DNA of 51,289 nucleotides from Caulobacteraceae bacterium. GTDB lineage: Bacteria; Pseudomonadota; Alphaproteobacteria; Caulobacterales; Caulobacteraceae. Position numbers and translations under genes: made by a program. The notes beneath the pieces are model-generated. The model was not told where the DNA came from, searched no databases, and worked only from the letters and a program-made list of their open reading frames with translations. Every line of letters starts with the position of its first letter. The stretch's first letter is position 1. Of this stretch, positions 26,701 through 35,424 are shown one piece after another. The DNA lies in NCBI GenBank assembly GCA_025352165.1, contig JANXTX010000052.1:1-51289 (forward strand). Direction: 5' to 3'.

Positions 26701-27659
26701 TAAACCACGCGGAACGGTGCGGATCGTCACTTGAAAGGACGGTTGGCTACGGCGGGCTGGCGGTTGGTCTAGGGGTGGCGGGCCTTGCAGGACCGGCAAA
26801 ATCTAACGCGGAGCGAGCTGTCCTTCTGGCTACTGGGAGTGGTGGCGGGCATGAATTGGGTCTCGCTCATCTGATGGCTACGGTCGCACTGTTTCCGGCC
26901 GGCAATTGGCGGCAAACCGCTGATCACGCAGCCAGTGGAGCCCGACAGTTCGAGGTCGTCGGCGATGAGTTCCGGCGTCAGTCATGCACAGTTCTGCTTG
27001 CCTATGCCCAACTGGCCCAGGGTGAACGGGCAGCCACACGAGAGACGTTGTCACGCGTTCCAGACGCTTCCGCGGATATCGAAACCGCTTCGGTACGCGC
27101 CTGGACGGCCTCGTGTCGGGCAGTGCTGGACCTGGTGTCGGGAGAAGCGCCCCTGGAGTCGATAGCGGTGCTCACTGCGTCTCTTTCGGACCTGTTGGGC
27201 CGCGCAGACCGCCTGGTTTGTCTGGGTCCGCTCGCTGAGGCGCACCTGGCGGTGGGATGTCATGAAAAGGCGCTGGAGTGCGTCAGCGAGGCCATCGAAA
27301 TACTGCGCACGGAGTCCCCCGCGACCGGGATCAGCTATGTGAGCCTGCCCCGCCTAGTCGACTGCAGCCTTGCGCTCGGCAAGACGCACTGGGCGGAACT
27401 GGCGCTTAAAAGCGCGCTGGCGTTTGCGGGAAAGGCGCGCATTGCCCGGCCACACGTGCGTTATGTGGCCGGCCGCCTTGCAGCCCATGCGGGCCGCTTT
27501 GACCGCGCCCGATCACATTGGCGAATTGGTCTGGCCGAAGCGGAGGCCATTGGCATGCCATACGAGGCGGCGCTGTGCGGGGATGCGTTGAGCGGGGTTT
27601 CGAAATCGATGGGCGGCGAGATGTCGACACTAACCATTGCGGACCGACGTCGCTTTTGA
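23787..27659 (+). CDS. Tandem class III cyclase / P-loop ATPase / helical repeat protein (soluble adenylyl cyclase-like)
   Basis: A 1290-residue soluble protein. Cyclase domain 1 (about 32-190) keeps both metal Asp residues (Asp41 in LIVDVVDSTG, Asp91 in GDALIAVW), but the adenine-selecting Lys position is Arg87 (ARIAGD). Cyclase domain 2 (about 235-395) has IGVATGRAFCGEVG and NYGARLM with the transition-state Asn and Arg. Next are a Walker A GEPGVGKT near 440 and Walker B CLLLIDDLQWAD near 565, then a helical-repeat tail to the end. This is the layout of mammalian soluble adenylyl cyclase (ADCY10) and related bacterial proteins. Product (cAMP or other) and activity are unproven. The ATG at 23787 has an in-frame alternative at 23793. 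It heads a probable three-gene operon. Confidence 0.85.
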   Translation: MLMAGSSGLAAYVPEDILERWAAAGAPADGLTFEAVVLIVDVVDSTGLTDRYSALGRQGAERLSGILSEEFAFIGSVVERHGGSIARIAGDALIAVWPTDGAGVTRPARNALASAMEVSAKVGGEISHRIAVDFGPITLSVLGDTGGRRFALVSGAPMRAMAPGRLRGAPGEVCVAEAVLEMSRGDEVDRGRRNPSNTVVGGAWGLRDFVPPPVLSRVEAGLRDWLAEFRTLSVVYIGLADLSAAEIAKAFHIVDAVARGAGAAVWDVIDEDKGVVIKIIFGLPPYATETDAVWAVDVARRALSALQSAGLVVDIGVATGRAFCGEVGGASRREHIAVGPAMNYGARLMQASDGSVLCDEATTRAAAGVFSFGEPVALMIKGRETPLEARCLSGLGYSQTTDADASADSPPIGRLAACRTIDAGLSALVVGPAHPVLIRGEPGVGKTRLLQYAASQGRKYYGLIEVHARGARTERNTPFFVFRQVLQGLVGLTSHGSDFITTFARARNLLVGERLAGRVDLLNDIFPMLGRPHANESLSGAARRMALEDLVVGLFHRATRVSPCLLLIDDLQWADSASRDLLQVVGERCPRVFLIMGVRPSGLGSGHGVQLFLATAETVVDLDRLGPEDTESLVASQLGVARLPRRLGAFIHDRSGGLPLHAQQLALSLLERGLVTIANRRCEVAPGALIDDVAPDTLRGLITERIDRLDPLDQLTAKAASVIGLAFDLDCLSEIHPGKVDAERIGQSLDQLVAAGFVAPLGGGQYVFEQALFRETLYELIPFAQRSPLHVATARRIEAVNVAEGGARHAELAWHWEQGGEMARAIVWRMNAAWSALQVHADADALDHVTLVRRIAGETGQRLSRAQLVQLERIHADACQGLARFDEAGLHFRACASLAGLPIPESPPAVVASLVVAIVSRLASRGGWLRSYLSLEAIERDRLAAHVYMRLAEHAYFINDSLALMQRTLASLNHAERCGSSLERTVGYGGLAVGLGVAGLAGPAKSNAERAVLLATGSGGGHELGLAHLMATVALFPAGNWRQTADHAASGARQFEVVGDEFRRQSCTVLLAYAQLAQGERAATRETLSRVPDASADIETASVRAWTASCRAVLDLVSGEAPLESIAVLTASLSDLLGRADRLVCLGPLAEAHLAVGCHEKALECVSEAIEILRTESPATGISYVSLPRLVDCSLALGKTHWAELALKSALAFAGKARIARPHVRYVAGRLAAHAGRFDRARSHWRIGLAEAEAIGMPYEAALCGDALSGVSKSMGGEMSTLTIADRRRF

Positions 27660-27694
27660 TTAGGCTTTGTGCGGCTTGATGGCGTGGGGGTGAA

Positions 27695-29881
27695 ATGAGC
27701 AAAAAGAGGATCGCGGTTCTCGGTGGAGGCATGGCCGGACTCACCTGCGCCCATGAGCTGTCAAAGACTCAGGAGTTGCGCGACCAGTACCAGGTGACTG
27801 TCTACCAGATGGGCTGGCGGCTCGGTGGGAAGGCGGCAAGCGGACGCGACCAATATGGACGCAACCTCGAACATGGCCTGCACGTCTGGTTCGGCTATTA
27901 CGAAAACGCCTTTGGGCTATTGCAGGACGTCTATGAACGACAGGATGCGGCGTCGGCGGGGGCCTTGCGAACCTGGCGTGATGCCTTCAAGCCGCAGCGA
28001 CACACGGGCGTCGGTGTGCAGACGGAGGAAGGGTGGCGCTATGTGTCCATCGACTGGCCGGACAAGGCTGGGGTACCGGGCGATGGCGGGTCTGTAGGGA
28101 CACTTTGGGGGGCGCTGACCCTCATCGTCGGACTGGTGGAGAATCTTCTTGTCCACCCGAGCGCGGGCGGCTCCACCGCGACCGTCGCGCATGACGATTT
28201 CAATCGCCCCCTGTTTAACGCAGCGCTCAATCGGGGACGTTCCCCGGAGGATCCCCACCCCGCTATCCACTCCACCGGCGCCGGTGCGCTGTCGCCATTG
28301 CATGCATTCGCCGCGGTTGGAAACTGGCTTACAGCACTGACCCACCATGGCGACGGCGAACGACACGATCACCTGCATGAAATCGGTAATCTGGTCACGT
28401 CCGCCGAGCGCGCTCACAGACATGCTGGCGGCCTGCGGGCGGAGAATGCAACCGAACGACTGATTGCCGAGACAATCCACATATTCGCCGCGGCGCTTCG
28501 AGGTGCGATCAAGGATCTGCTGTTGCCCAACCGGTCGTTTGAAGCGATCGACGACACGGACTTTCGCGACTGGTTGACCAGACATGGCGCGGACCTTGAG
28601 ATCGTCGAAAAATCGAGTATCGTCCGGGTTGTCTACGATATTTCATTTCAGTACACGGATGGCTTTATCGACCAACCGGATTGTGCCGCCGGTTCAGCGC
28701 TCGGTTCGATCATCCGCATGCTGGCGACCTATAAGGGCTCGATGATGTACCTCGCGCAGGCGGGGTTCGGAGAGGCGGTGATAACCCCGATCTATCAGGC
28801 GCTACTGGCGGATGGCGTCCAGTTCCGTTTTTTCCAAAAGGTCGTTGGCCTCCATCTATCGGAGGACAAGCAATGGATTCAGCAAGTTCGCTTGCATAGG
28901 CAGGCTGAGACCCTGGACTGTGCTGAATACTCGCCGACAGTCGAGGCTTGCGGGCTGACCTGCTGGCCATCGGAGCCGCATTGGGGCCAGCTGAAGGGGG
29001 GCGACGACCTCAGAGCCCGGGGCGTAAATTTCGAGAGCCGCTGGTGCAATCACCCGCCCGCGGGCGAGGACATTCTGCACTTCGGCAAGGACTTCGACCA
29101 CGTGGTCCTGGCCATCGCCTTGGGTGGCTATAAACCCCTGACCGACGCCTCTGGCGAGACCGACCCAGGCATTTGCGCGGAGCTAGCAGAAGCCGAAGCG
29201 CGGTTCGCGCAATTCCTGACCATCCCGCTATCGCCGACCATCGCGATGCAGATCTGGAGTGACCGGACCCTGGATGAACTCGGCTGGAGCACAGGCAAGT
29301 GCGCCACCGTCTCGGGACCACAACTCTACAACATCTGGGCGGACATGTCGCAGGTGCTATCCGTGGAGCCGGATGGTCCCAGGTCCGTGCATTACCTCTG
29401 CGGTAGCTTTCCGACGAAACTCTATGCGGCGAGCGTAAGCCGCAGTGATGTTCCGACGCTTGCTGACGAAGAGGTGAAGGGCATCGCGAGGGATTGGTTG
29501 AATGCCAGCGCGTCCGCGCTGTGGCCGGCCGCTGTTCGCGACGGAGCTTTCGACTGGGACGTGCTGAGCGACCCGGAAGGCCGCACCGGCGAGGCCCGCT
29601 TCGATGCGCAGTTCTGGCGGGCGAACATCGACCCGACGGAGTGCTGCGTCGCCAGCGCGACGGGCACGACGATGCACAGGCTGCTTCCGTGGGAAAGCGG
29701 GTTCGCCAACCTCACGCTGACCGGTGAAGGCACACGGCACGGGCTGAATGCCACGGCGGTCGAGGCTGCCGTCATGTCCGGGCTTGCGGCGGCGCGATCG
29801 ATCTGTGGGGACAAGACGCCAGTGCCGGGCTTCGATTTCCTCATGCGCAAACCTTGGGATGGCCCCTGGGGCATCGGGTGA
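27695..29881 (+). CDS. FAD/NAD(P)-binding oxidoreductase, carotenoid-desaturase-like
   Basis: A 728-residue flavoprotein of the amine-oxidase/phytoene-desaturase superfamily. The dinucleotide-binding VLGGGMAGLTCAHEL is at residues 8-22, and EHGLHVWFGYYENAF near 65 matches the region used by plant-type phytoene and zeta-carotene desaturases and hydroxysqualene dehydroxylase. It is longer than those enzymes (450-570 residues), with inserts in the middle. The C-terminal part ends in a FAD-contacting GLNATAVEAAVMSG segment. No signal peptide. It starts 35 bp after the cyclase-ATPase gene with a GGGGGTGAA leader. The stop (TGA) overlaps the GTG start of the next gene, so coupling is expected. The substrate is unknown: an isoprenoid or a long-chain lipid would fit the family. 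Confidence 0.82.
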   Translation: MSKKRIAVLGGGMAGLTCAHELSKTQELRDQYQVTVYQMGWRLGGKAASGRDQYGRNLEHGLHVWFGYYENAFGLLQDVYERQDAASAGALRTWRDAFKPQRHTGVGVQTEEGWRYVSIDWPDKAGVPGDGGSVGTLWGALTLIVGLVENLLVHPSAGGSTATVAHDDFNRPLFNAALNRGRSPEDPHPAIHSTGAGALSPLHAFAAVGNWLTALTHHGDGERHDHLHEIGNLVTSAERAHRHAGGLRAENATERLIAETIHIFAAALRGAIKDLLLPNRSFEAIDDTDFRDWLTRHGADLEIVEKSSIVRVVYDISFQYTDGFIDQPDCAAGSALGSIIRMLATYKGSMMYLAQAGFGEAVITPIYQALLADGVQFRFFQKVVGLHLSEDKQWIQQVRLHRQAETLDCAEYSPTVEACGLTCWPSEPHWGQLKGGDDLRARGVNFESRWCNHPPAGEDILHFGKDFDHVVLAIALGGYKPLTDASGETDPGICAELAEAEARFAQFLTIPLSPTIAMQIWSDRTLDELGWSTGKCATVSGPQLYNIWADMSQVLSVEPDGPRSVHYLCGSFPTKLYAASVSRSDVPTLADEEVKGIARDWLNASASALWPAAVRDGAFDWDVLSDPEGRTGEARFDAQFWRANIDPTECCVASATGTTMHRLLPWESGFANLTLTGEGTRHGLNATAVEAAVMSGLAAARSICGDKTPVPGFDFLMRKPWDGPWGIG

Positions 29882-30822
29882 GCCGGCCGCGCTTCATCTC
29901 CTGGACCGGGCATGGCGCGGCGGCCAGCGCCCCCCCGGCGGAGTTTACCGGCGCACACGCCTATGTGTTTGCATTCGACGCCGACCGGGGGGCGATACAG
30001 GCTCTTGTAGACAAGCTGTTGAACCCGGCGACGTCCGGCAAGCTGCGCTACAGCGCGATTTCATCCACCGCGATCCTGAGTTTCGTGGATGTCGACCGCT
30101 GCCGGTCGCTTACCGAGGACATCGGTTGGACCAGCGGTCGGGAGTGCGCGATCTGGACACCGCTTTGGGAGCATCCGGCCGAGGGCGGCCTGGGTCGACT
30201 CGTTATGTGGGCGCCGTATGTATTCATCAACTATAGCCTGGGATTGATCACCGGGCGCGAGGTCTGGGGATGGCCGAAATTCGGCGCCACGCTCGGCATG
30301 AGCCGCGATCAGCCCGACCAACCGGCCAGCTACACCTGCCGCACCATGATATATCGCGATTTCGGCCACGATGTGATGGGCAAGGAAGAGACATTGATCG
30401 ACGTGCGCGGTCCGCACCCGTCGCCCGTTCCGCATACGCCGTGGGGGGAAATCTCCCACGGTCTGGTGTCGATTGCCGAGCACCTCTCGGAGGAGGCCCT
30501 CGACGCGGCGCTCCGTGCCCATCTCTTCGAGCCGGTGTTGCCGATCGTCGCTCTCAAGCAGTTTCGCGACAGCGCCGACCCCGAATTCGCCTGCTACCAG
30601 GCGATCGTCAATTCGCCATGCCAGCTCACCCGGTTCCATGCCGGCGGGCTGCTTGAAGGCCCGTTCGAACTTGAATTCGCCCAATGCCGAAGCCACCCGG
30701 TCCTGGCGGATATGGCGGGCGAGCCGATAGCAACCAGTGGTTCACTGCGGCGAACAGCCAAATGGTCGGCCTGGTTGAATTTCGACTTTATCGCCGCTCC
30801 TGGTTCCGCGGTTACGGCCTAG
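29878..30822 (+). CDS. Acetoacetate decarboxylase-family protein
   Basis: A 314-residue member of the ADC-like superfamily. TGREVWGWPKFGATLG (126-140) matches the active-site loop of acetoacetate decarboxylase, with Lys134 at the place of the Schiff-base lysine (GYPKK in the classical enzyme). Such proteins act as decarboxylases, aldolases or dehydratases on beta-keto compounds. It is longer than the 245-residue classical enzyme. The GTG at 29878 is chosen because it overlaps the upstream TGA as GTGA, a standard coupling arrangement, and because residues before it are not family-like. It probably acts on the product of the flavoprotein, or supplies its substrate (inference). Confidence 0.82.
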   Translation: MSRPRFISWTGHGAAASAPPAEFTGAHAYVFAFDADRGAIQALVDKLLNPATSGKLRYSAISSTAILSFVDVDRCRSLTEDIGWTSGRECAIWTPLWEHPAEGGLGRLVMWAPYVFINYSLGLITGREVWGWPKFGATLGMSRDQPDQPASYTCRTMIYRDFGHDVMGKEETLIDVRGPHPSPVPHTPWGEISHGLVSIAEHLSEEALDAALRAHLFEPVLPIVALKQFRDSADPEFACYQAIVNSPCQLTRFHAGGLLEGPFELEFAQCRSHPVLADMAGEPIATSGSLRRTAKWSAWLNFDFIAAPGSAVTA

Positions 30823-30933
30823 CAGCGCGAAAGTATCGTTGGCAAATCTAACCGTTGTTTCACTTGCCGCCGGTCGGGCAGGCGTGCATTCGAAGCAACC
30901 CGGCGATCATTCGCCATCGCGGAGCGACACTCC

Positions 30934-31812
30934 ATGCTGATCATCGAAGCCCTCAGTCACGTCTATCCAGGCGGAGTACGGGCGCTCGATGATGTCAACC
31001 TGACTATTCCCAACGGCATGTACGGACTGCTCGGTCCCAATGGGGCCGGAAAGTCCACGTTGATGCGCATTGTCGCCACATTGCAGGCGCCGACATCGGG
31101 GTTCGTGCGCTTCGGCGACATCGACGTGATCCGCAATCCGGACGCCCTGAGGCGGACCTTGGGATATCTGCCGCAGGATTTCGGCGTCTATCCACGCGTG
31201 TCCGCGGTGGACATGCTCGACCACATGGCGGTGCTGAAAGGTTTCGCCAACCGCCGTGAGCGTCGTGACCAGGTCGAGGGGCTTTTGCGTCAGGTCAATC
31301 TGTGGGACCATCGGAACAAGGCCCTGGCGGGGTTTTCCGGCGGCATGCGGCAGAGATTCGGCATCGCCCAGGCCCTGATAGGCGCCCCGTCGCTGATCAT
31401 CGTCGATGAGCCGACAGCCGGCCTGGACCCGGAGGAACGCAACCGCTTTCTGAACCTGCTGGCCGAGATCGGCGAGAATGTCGTGGTTCTGCTTTCCACC
31501 CACATCGTCGCCGATGTCGCCGATCTTTGCCCGAAAATGGCTATCCTCAGCGAGGGCCGCATTGTGCGCGACGGCGGCCCGACGGCCCTGATCGCGGAAC
31601 TGTCTGGCCGGATCTGGATGAAGAGTGTCGAGAAGGCCGAGCTGGCCGCGGTGCGGGAGTCTCACACGATCATATCGTCCCGCCTGTTAGCCGGCCGCAC
31701 GGTCGTGCATGTACTCGCTGACTCGAACCCGGGGCCGGGTTTCGAGCCAACCCCCGGCGGACTGGAGGATGTCTATTTCTCCACGCTTGGGCGTCCGGCG
31801 AAGGCCGCCTAG
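30934..31812 (+). CDS. ABC transporter ATP-binding protein
   Basis: A 292-residue ATPase subunit. It has Walker A GPNGAGKS, Q-loop YLPQDFGVYP, signature FSGGMRQRFG, Walker B LIIVDEPTAGLDPE and the switch His in LLSTHIV. The C-terminal 70 residues are a variable extension. The ATG at 30934 has GGAG nine bases upstream. The stop codon TAG shares its last base with the GTG of the permease-peptidase gene, so both are co-translated. It is in the same orientation as the cyclase operon with a 111-bp gap, and may be a separate transcript. Cargo unknown. Confidence 0.94.
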   Translation: MLIIEALSHVYPGGVRALDDVNLTIPNGMYGLLGPNGAGKSTLMRIVATLQAPTSGFVRFGDIDVIRNPDALRRTLGYLPQDFGVYPRVSAVDMLDHMAVLKGFANRRERRDQVEGLLRQVNLWDHRNKALAGFSGGMRQRFGIAQALIGAPSLIIVDEPTAGLDPEERNRFLNLLAEIGENVVVLLSTHIVADVADLCPKMAILSEGRIVRDGGPTALIAELSGRIWMKSVEKAELAAVRESHTIISSRLLAGRTVVHVLADSNPGPGFEPTPGGLEDVYFSTLGRPAKAA

Positions 31813-34800
31813 TGGCCCGACAGGGAAACTTCGGCGCGGTCGCCGCCTTCGAGTTCCGCCAGCAGCTGCGTTCACCGCTCTTCTGGATCGTCACCGGGAC
31901 CTTCTTCCTGCTGGTATTCGGTACGATGGCCAGCGACCAGATTCACATCGGTGACACCGCGAACGTTCACAAGAACAGCCCCTTCGCGATCGGACAGACC
32001 CACCTGATCATGAGCCTGTTCTTCATGTTCGCCGCTACCGCATTCGTCGCCGGATCGGTGGTGCGCGATGACGAGACGGGCTTTGGCCCGATCCTGCGTA
32101 CCGCGCCGCTTGGCAAGTTCGACTACCTCTACGGCCGGTTCTCGGGCGCCTTTCTCGCGGCCGCCGTCTCGTTCCTGTCGGTTCCGGCGGCGATGCTGGT
32201 TGGCCAGTTCCTGCCCTGGACTGACCCGGACAAGCTGGGGCCGTTCCGGTTGGATGCGCTCGCATTCGCCTATCTGGCGCTCTCGCTGCCGGTGATCTTC
32301 TTCACCTCCGCGCTGTTCTTTGCCGTTGCCACCGTCGCCCGGTCAGTTGCCTGGACCTTCGTCGCCGTCATCGCCGTGGTCGTCATCTATTCGCTGGGCG
32401 CCATTGTGCTCGGAACCCCAGACCTCGAGCCGATCGTCGCGCGCTGGGACCCGTTCGGCCTTTTCACCTTCGACATCGTCACCCAGTACTGGACGGCCAA
32501 CGACCGCAATACGCTATTGCCGCCGTTGGTCGGCATCTTCCTGTTCGATCGCCTCTTCTGCCTGACTCTGGGCATGGCGGCGTTGTCGGCAGCCTATCCC
32601 CTCTACCGCTATCGCGGCGCGCCCGGTCGCATGACCGAGGCGGTCCGGACCGAGGCCCTGCAATCGACGCCGAGCGATGTTCCACGGCTGTCCGGCGCGC
32701 GACCCAGCTTCAACCGGCGCGCCGCCTGGGCGCAGTTCGTTGCGCGCACGGCATTCGACATGGGCCAGGTTTTCAAAAGCCCGGTTTTCTGGATCCTCCT
32801 CGGACTGGGTCTCGCAAACGCGGGTGGCGGCCTCTGGGAAACCACCGACGACGGCCGATATGGCGGCGCCACCTGGCCGGTCACCCGTGTCCTGATACCG
32901 GTGCTGGACGGATCGTTCTTCTTCTTTTCGGTGATCATCGCCGCCTTCTACGCCGGTGAGCTGGTCTGGCGCGATCTCGACCGCCGCGCTCATGAAATGA
33001 TCGACGCCACACCGGCGCCGGACTGGAGTTTTCTGGTCCCCAAGACGGCGGCCGTCATCCTGGTGCTGGTTTCCACGCTGCTGGCGAGCTTACTGGCCGC
33101 GGTCATCGTCCAGGCGGCCAGGGGTTACTTCAATTTTGAGTTCGACAAGTATTTCCTCTGGTACCTGCTGCCGGACTCGTTCGACCTGGCCATTCTTGCA
33201 GCTCTCGCCGTGTTCGCGCAGGCGGTGAGCCCCAACAAGTTCGCCGGCTGGGGGCTGATGGTTCTCTACATCATCGCCCGTTTCGCCGTCCCTGGGCTCG
33301 GGTTCGAGCACAATCTGATCCTCTACGGGAACGTGAATCCGGTTCCGTTGTCCGACATGAACCGGATGGGCGATTTCTGGATTGGCGCGTGGTGGTTCCG
33401 TTTCTACTGGGCGTCGTGGGGGCTGCTGCTGCTGGTGGTGGCCTTTTTGTTCTGGCGACGTGGGACCGAGACCCGCTATCTGCCCCGACTTGCCCGCATA
33501 CCCTCACGCCTCAAAGGGCCCGCGGGCTGGCTCGCGGCGCTGGCCTGTTTTGCGATCCTCGGCGCCGGCGCCTTCATCTATCTGAACACCAATGTGCTCA
33601 ATCGCTACCGGACCCAGGAGAGCGGCGATCGCTGGCTGGCGGACTACGAACGCACGCTGCTGCCCTATGAGAGCCTGCCGCAACCGAGTGTTGTCGGGGT
33701 CAATCTAAACGTCCAGGTTGAACCAAAGCGCCCACGCCTCGAAGCGCGCGGCGTCTATGTTCTCGAGAACGACACCAACGCGCCTCTGCGGCAGATTCAT
33801 GTACGGTTCGACCGGCCCGTGCATGTGCTTGCGCTGAGCGTGCAGGGGGCGCGTCCGACGCGCACCTATGAGCGCTTCAATTATCGAATCTTCAGTTTCG
33901 ATACGCCGATGCTGGTGGGTGAGCGGCGCAGCCTGTCCTTCGATACCGTGCTCACCGAGCGCGGCTTCCGCACCAGCCGGAGGTCGACCCGCGACCTGAC
34001 CCAGGTGGTCGCCAACGGAACCTTCGCCAACTCATTCGAGATCGCGCCGGCGATTGGCATGAACCGTGACAGGCTGCTTTCCGACCGGGCAAAGCGTCGG
34101 AAGTACGGCCTGCCCGCGGAATTGCATATGGCCCCATTGGGCGACGAAGCCTCGCGAAACCGCTCGGTGTTCGGCGGCAATAGCTGGACCCAGGCCGACA
34201 TCACCGTCAGCACGGATGCCGATCAGGTGCCGATTGCCCCGGGATACAAAGTCTCGGATGTGACGACCGGAGGGCGTCGGACCGCTCACTTCGTCACCGA
34301 GGCGCCGATCCTCGACTTCTTCTCGATCCAGTCAGCCCGCTACGCTGTGAGAACGCAGCGCTATAAGGGCGTAGACCTGTCAGTCTACTACGACCCTCAG
34401 CACGCGATGAACGTAGACCGGATGCTGCGAGCGCTCCGCGCATCGCTAGACTACTATCAGGCCAATTTCAGTCCCTATCAGTTCCATCAGGTGCGGATTA
34501 CCGAGTTCCCCGACTATGCGCAGTTCGCCCAGTCGTTCGCCGGGACCTTCCCCTGGTCCGAGGGGCTTGGGTTCATCGCCGACTATCGCGACTCCACGCG
34601 CGTTGACCTGGTAACCTACATCGCCGCCCATGAATTCGCTCACCAGTGGTGGGCCCACCAGCTGATTGGCGCCGACCAGCAAGGCGCGACGCTACTCTCT
34701 GAAACCCTGGCCCAGTATTCCGCATTGCGGGTGATGCGGCAGCTCTATGGACCTGATCAGATCCGCAAGTTCCTGAAGTTCGAGCTGGACAGCTATCTGA

Positions 34801-35414
34801 AGAACCGCGGCGGTGAAGCCATGGCCGAACAGCCGCTCGAACGCGTCGAGGACCAGGGCTACATTCACTACCGCAAGGGCTCGCTGGTTATGTACCGTCT
34901 GGCCGACGAGATCGGCGAGGACGCGGTCAACCAGGCGCTGCGGGCGATGCTCGCAAAATACGCCTTCAAGGGCGCGCCCTATCCCACGGCGCTGGATCTG
35001 GTCGCCGCGCTGAGGGCGCAGGCGCCAGCCGACAAACAGGGCCTGATCACGGATCTGTTCGAGAAGATCACACTGTATGATCTGAAGGCCGATAAGGCGA
35101 CGGCTCACAAACGGCCGGACGGACGCTATGATGTCACGCTTCGGCTCACGGCCACGAAGGCCTATGCCGATGGCCAGGGCAAGGAGACGCCCGCGCCGAT
35201 GAACGAAACGGTCAATATCGGCCTGTTCGACGAAAAGCCGGATGAGAAGGGCTTCGGACCCCGCGATGTGATCATCTACGAAAAGCGACCGATCCACTCG
35301 GGAACCCAGAACGTCATCTTAGTGACTGCGCGCGCTCCGAAGTTCGCGGGCGTCGATCCCTACATCGAGCTCATCCAGCGCAATACCGACGCCAACATCG
35401 TCGCGGTGAAATAG
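31812..35414 (+). CDS. ABC transporter permease fused to an M1-type metallopeptidase
   Basis: A 1200-residue fusion. Residues 1 to about 580 are a two-set ABC-2-type permease with about 12 spans. The rest lies outside the membrane as a M1-like peptidase: zinc site HEFAHQWW at 940-947, second Glu at 964 in LLSETLAQY, and a YIHYRKG Tyr segment. The Glu lies one residue further than in classical M1 enzymes (x19 rather than x18), as in other fused members, and the usual GxMEN exopeptidase motif is not recognisable, so activity could differ from aminopeptidases. The GTG at 31812 overlaps the ATPase stop by one base. The pair should form one membrane complex. Role unknown. Confidence 0.9.
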   Translation: MARQGNFGAVAAFEFRQQLRSPLFWIVTGTFFLLVFGTMASDQIHIGDTANVHKNSPFAIGQTHLIMSLFFMFAATAFVAGSVVRDDETGFGPILRTAPLGKFDYLYGRFSGAFLAAAVSFLSVPAAMLVGQFLPWTDPDKLGPFRLDALAFAYLALSLPVIFFTSALFFAVATVARSVAWTFVAVIAVVVIYSLGAIVLGTPDLEPIVARWDPFGLFTFDIVTQYWTANDRNTLLPPLVGIFLFDRLFCLTLGMAALSAAYPLYRYRGAPGRMTEAVRTEALQSTPSDVPRLSGARPSFNRRAAWAQFVARTAFDMGQVFKSPVFWILLGLGLANAGGGLWETTDDGRYGGATWPVTRVLIPVLDGSFFFFSVIIAAFYAGELVWRDLDRRAHEMIDATPAPDWSFLVPKTAAVILVLVSTLLASLLAAVIVQAARGYFNFEFDKYFLWYLLPDSFDLAILAALAVFAQAVSPNKFAGWGLMVLYIIARFAVPGLGFEHNLILYGNVNPVPLSDMNRMGDFWIGAWWFRFYWASWGLLLLVVAFLFWRRGTETRYLPRLARIPSRLKGPAGWLAALACFAILGAGAFIYLNTNVLNRYRTQESGDRWLADYERTLLPYESLPQPSVVGVNLNVQVEPKRPRLEARGVYVLENDTNAPLRQIHVRFDRPVHVLALSVQGARPTRTYERFNYRIFSFDTPMLVGERRSLSFDTVLTERGFRTSRRSTRDLTQVVANGTFANSFEIAPAIGMNRDRLLSDRAKRRKYGLPAELHMAPLGDEASRNRSVFGGNSWTQADITVSTDADQVPIAPGYKVSDVTTGGRRTAHFVTEAPILDFFSIQSARYAVRTQRYKGVDLSVYYDPQHAMNVDRMLRALRASLDYYQANFSPYQFHQVRITEFPDYAQFAQSFAGTFPWSEGLGFIADYRDSTRVDLVTYIAAHEFAHQWWAHQLIGADQQGATLLSETLAQYSALRVMRQLYGPDQIRKFLKFELDSYLKNRGGEAMAEQPLERVEDQGYIHYRKGSLVMYRLADEIGEDAVNQALRAMLAKYAFKGAPYPTALDLVAALRAQAPADKQGLITDLFEKITLYDLKADKATAHKRPDGRYDVTLRLTATKAYADGQGKETPAPMNETVNIGLFDEKPDEKGFGPRDVIIYEKRPIHSGTQNVILVTARAPKFAGVDPYIELIQRNTDANIVAVK

Positions 35415-35424
35415 CCGCCTCCGC

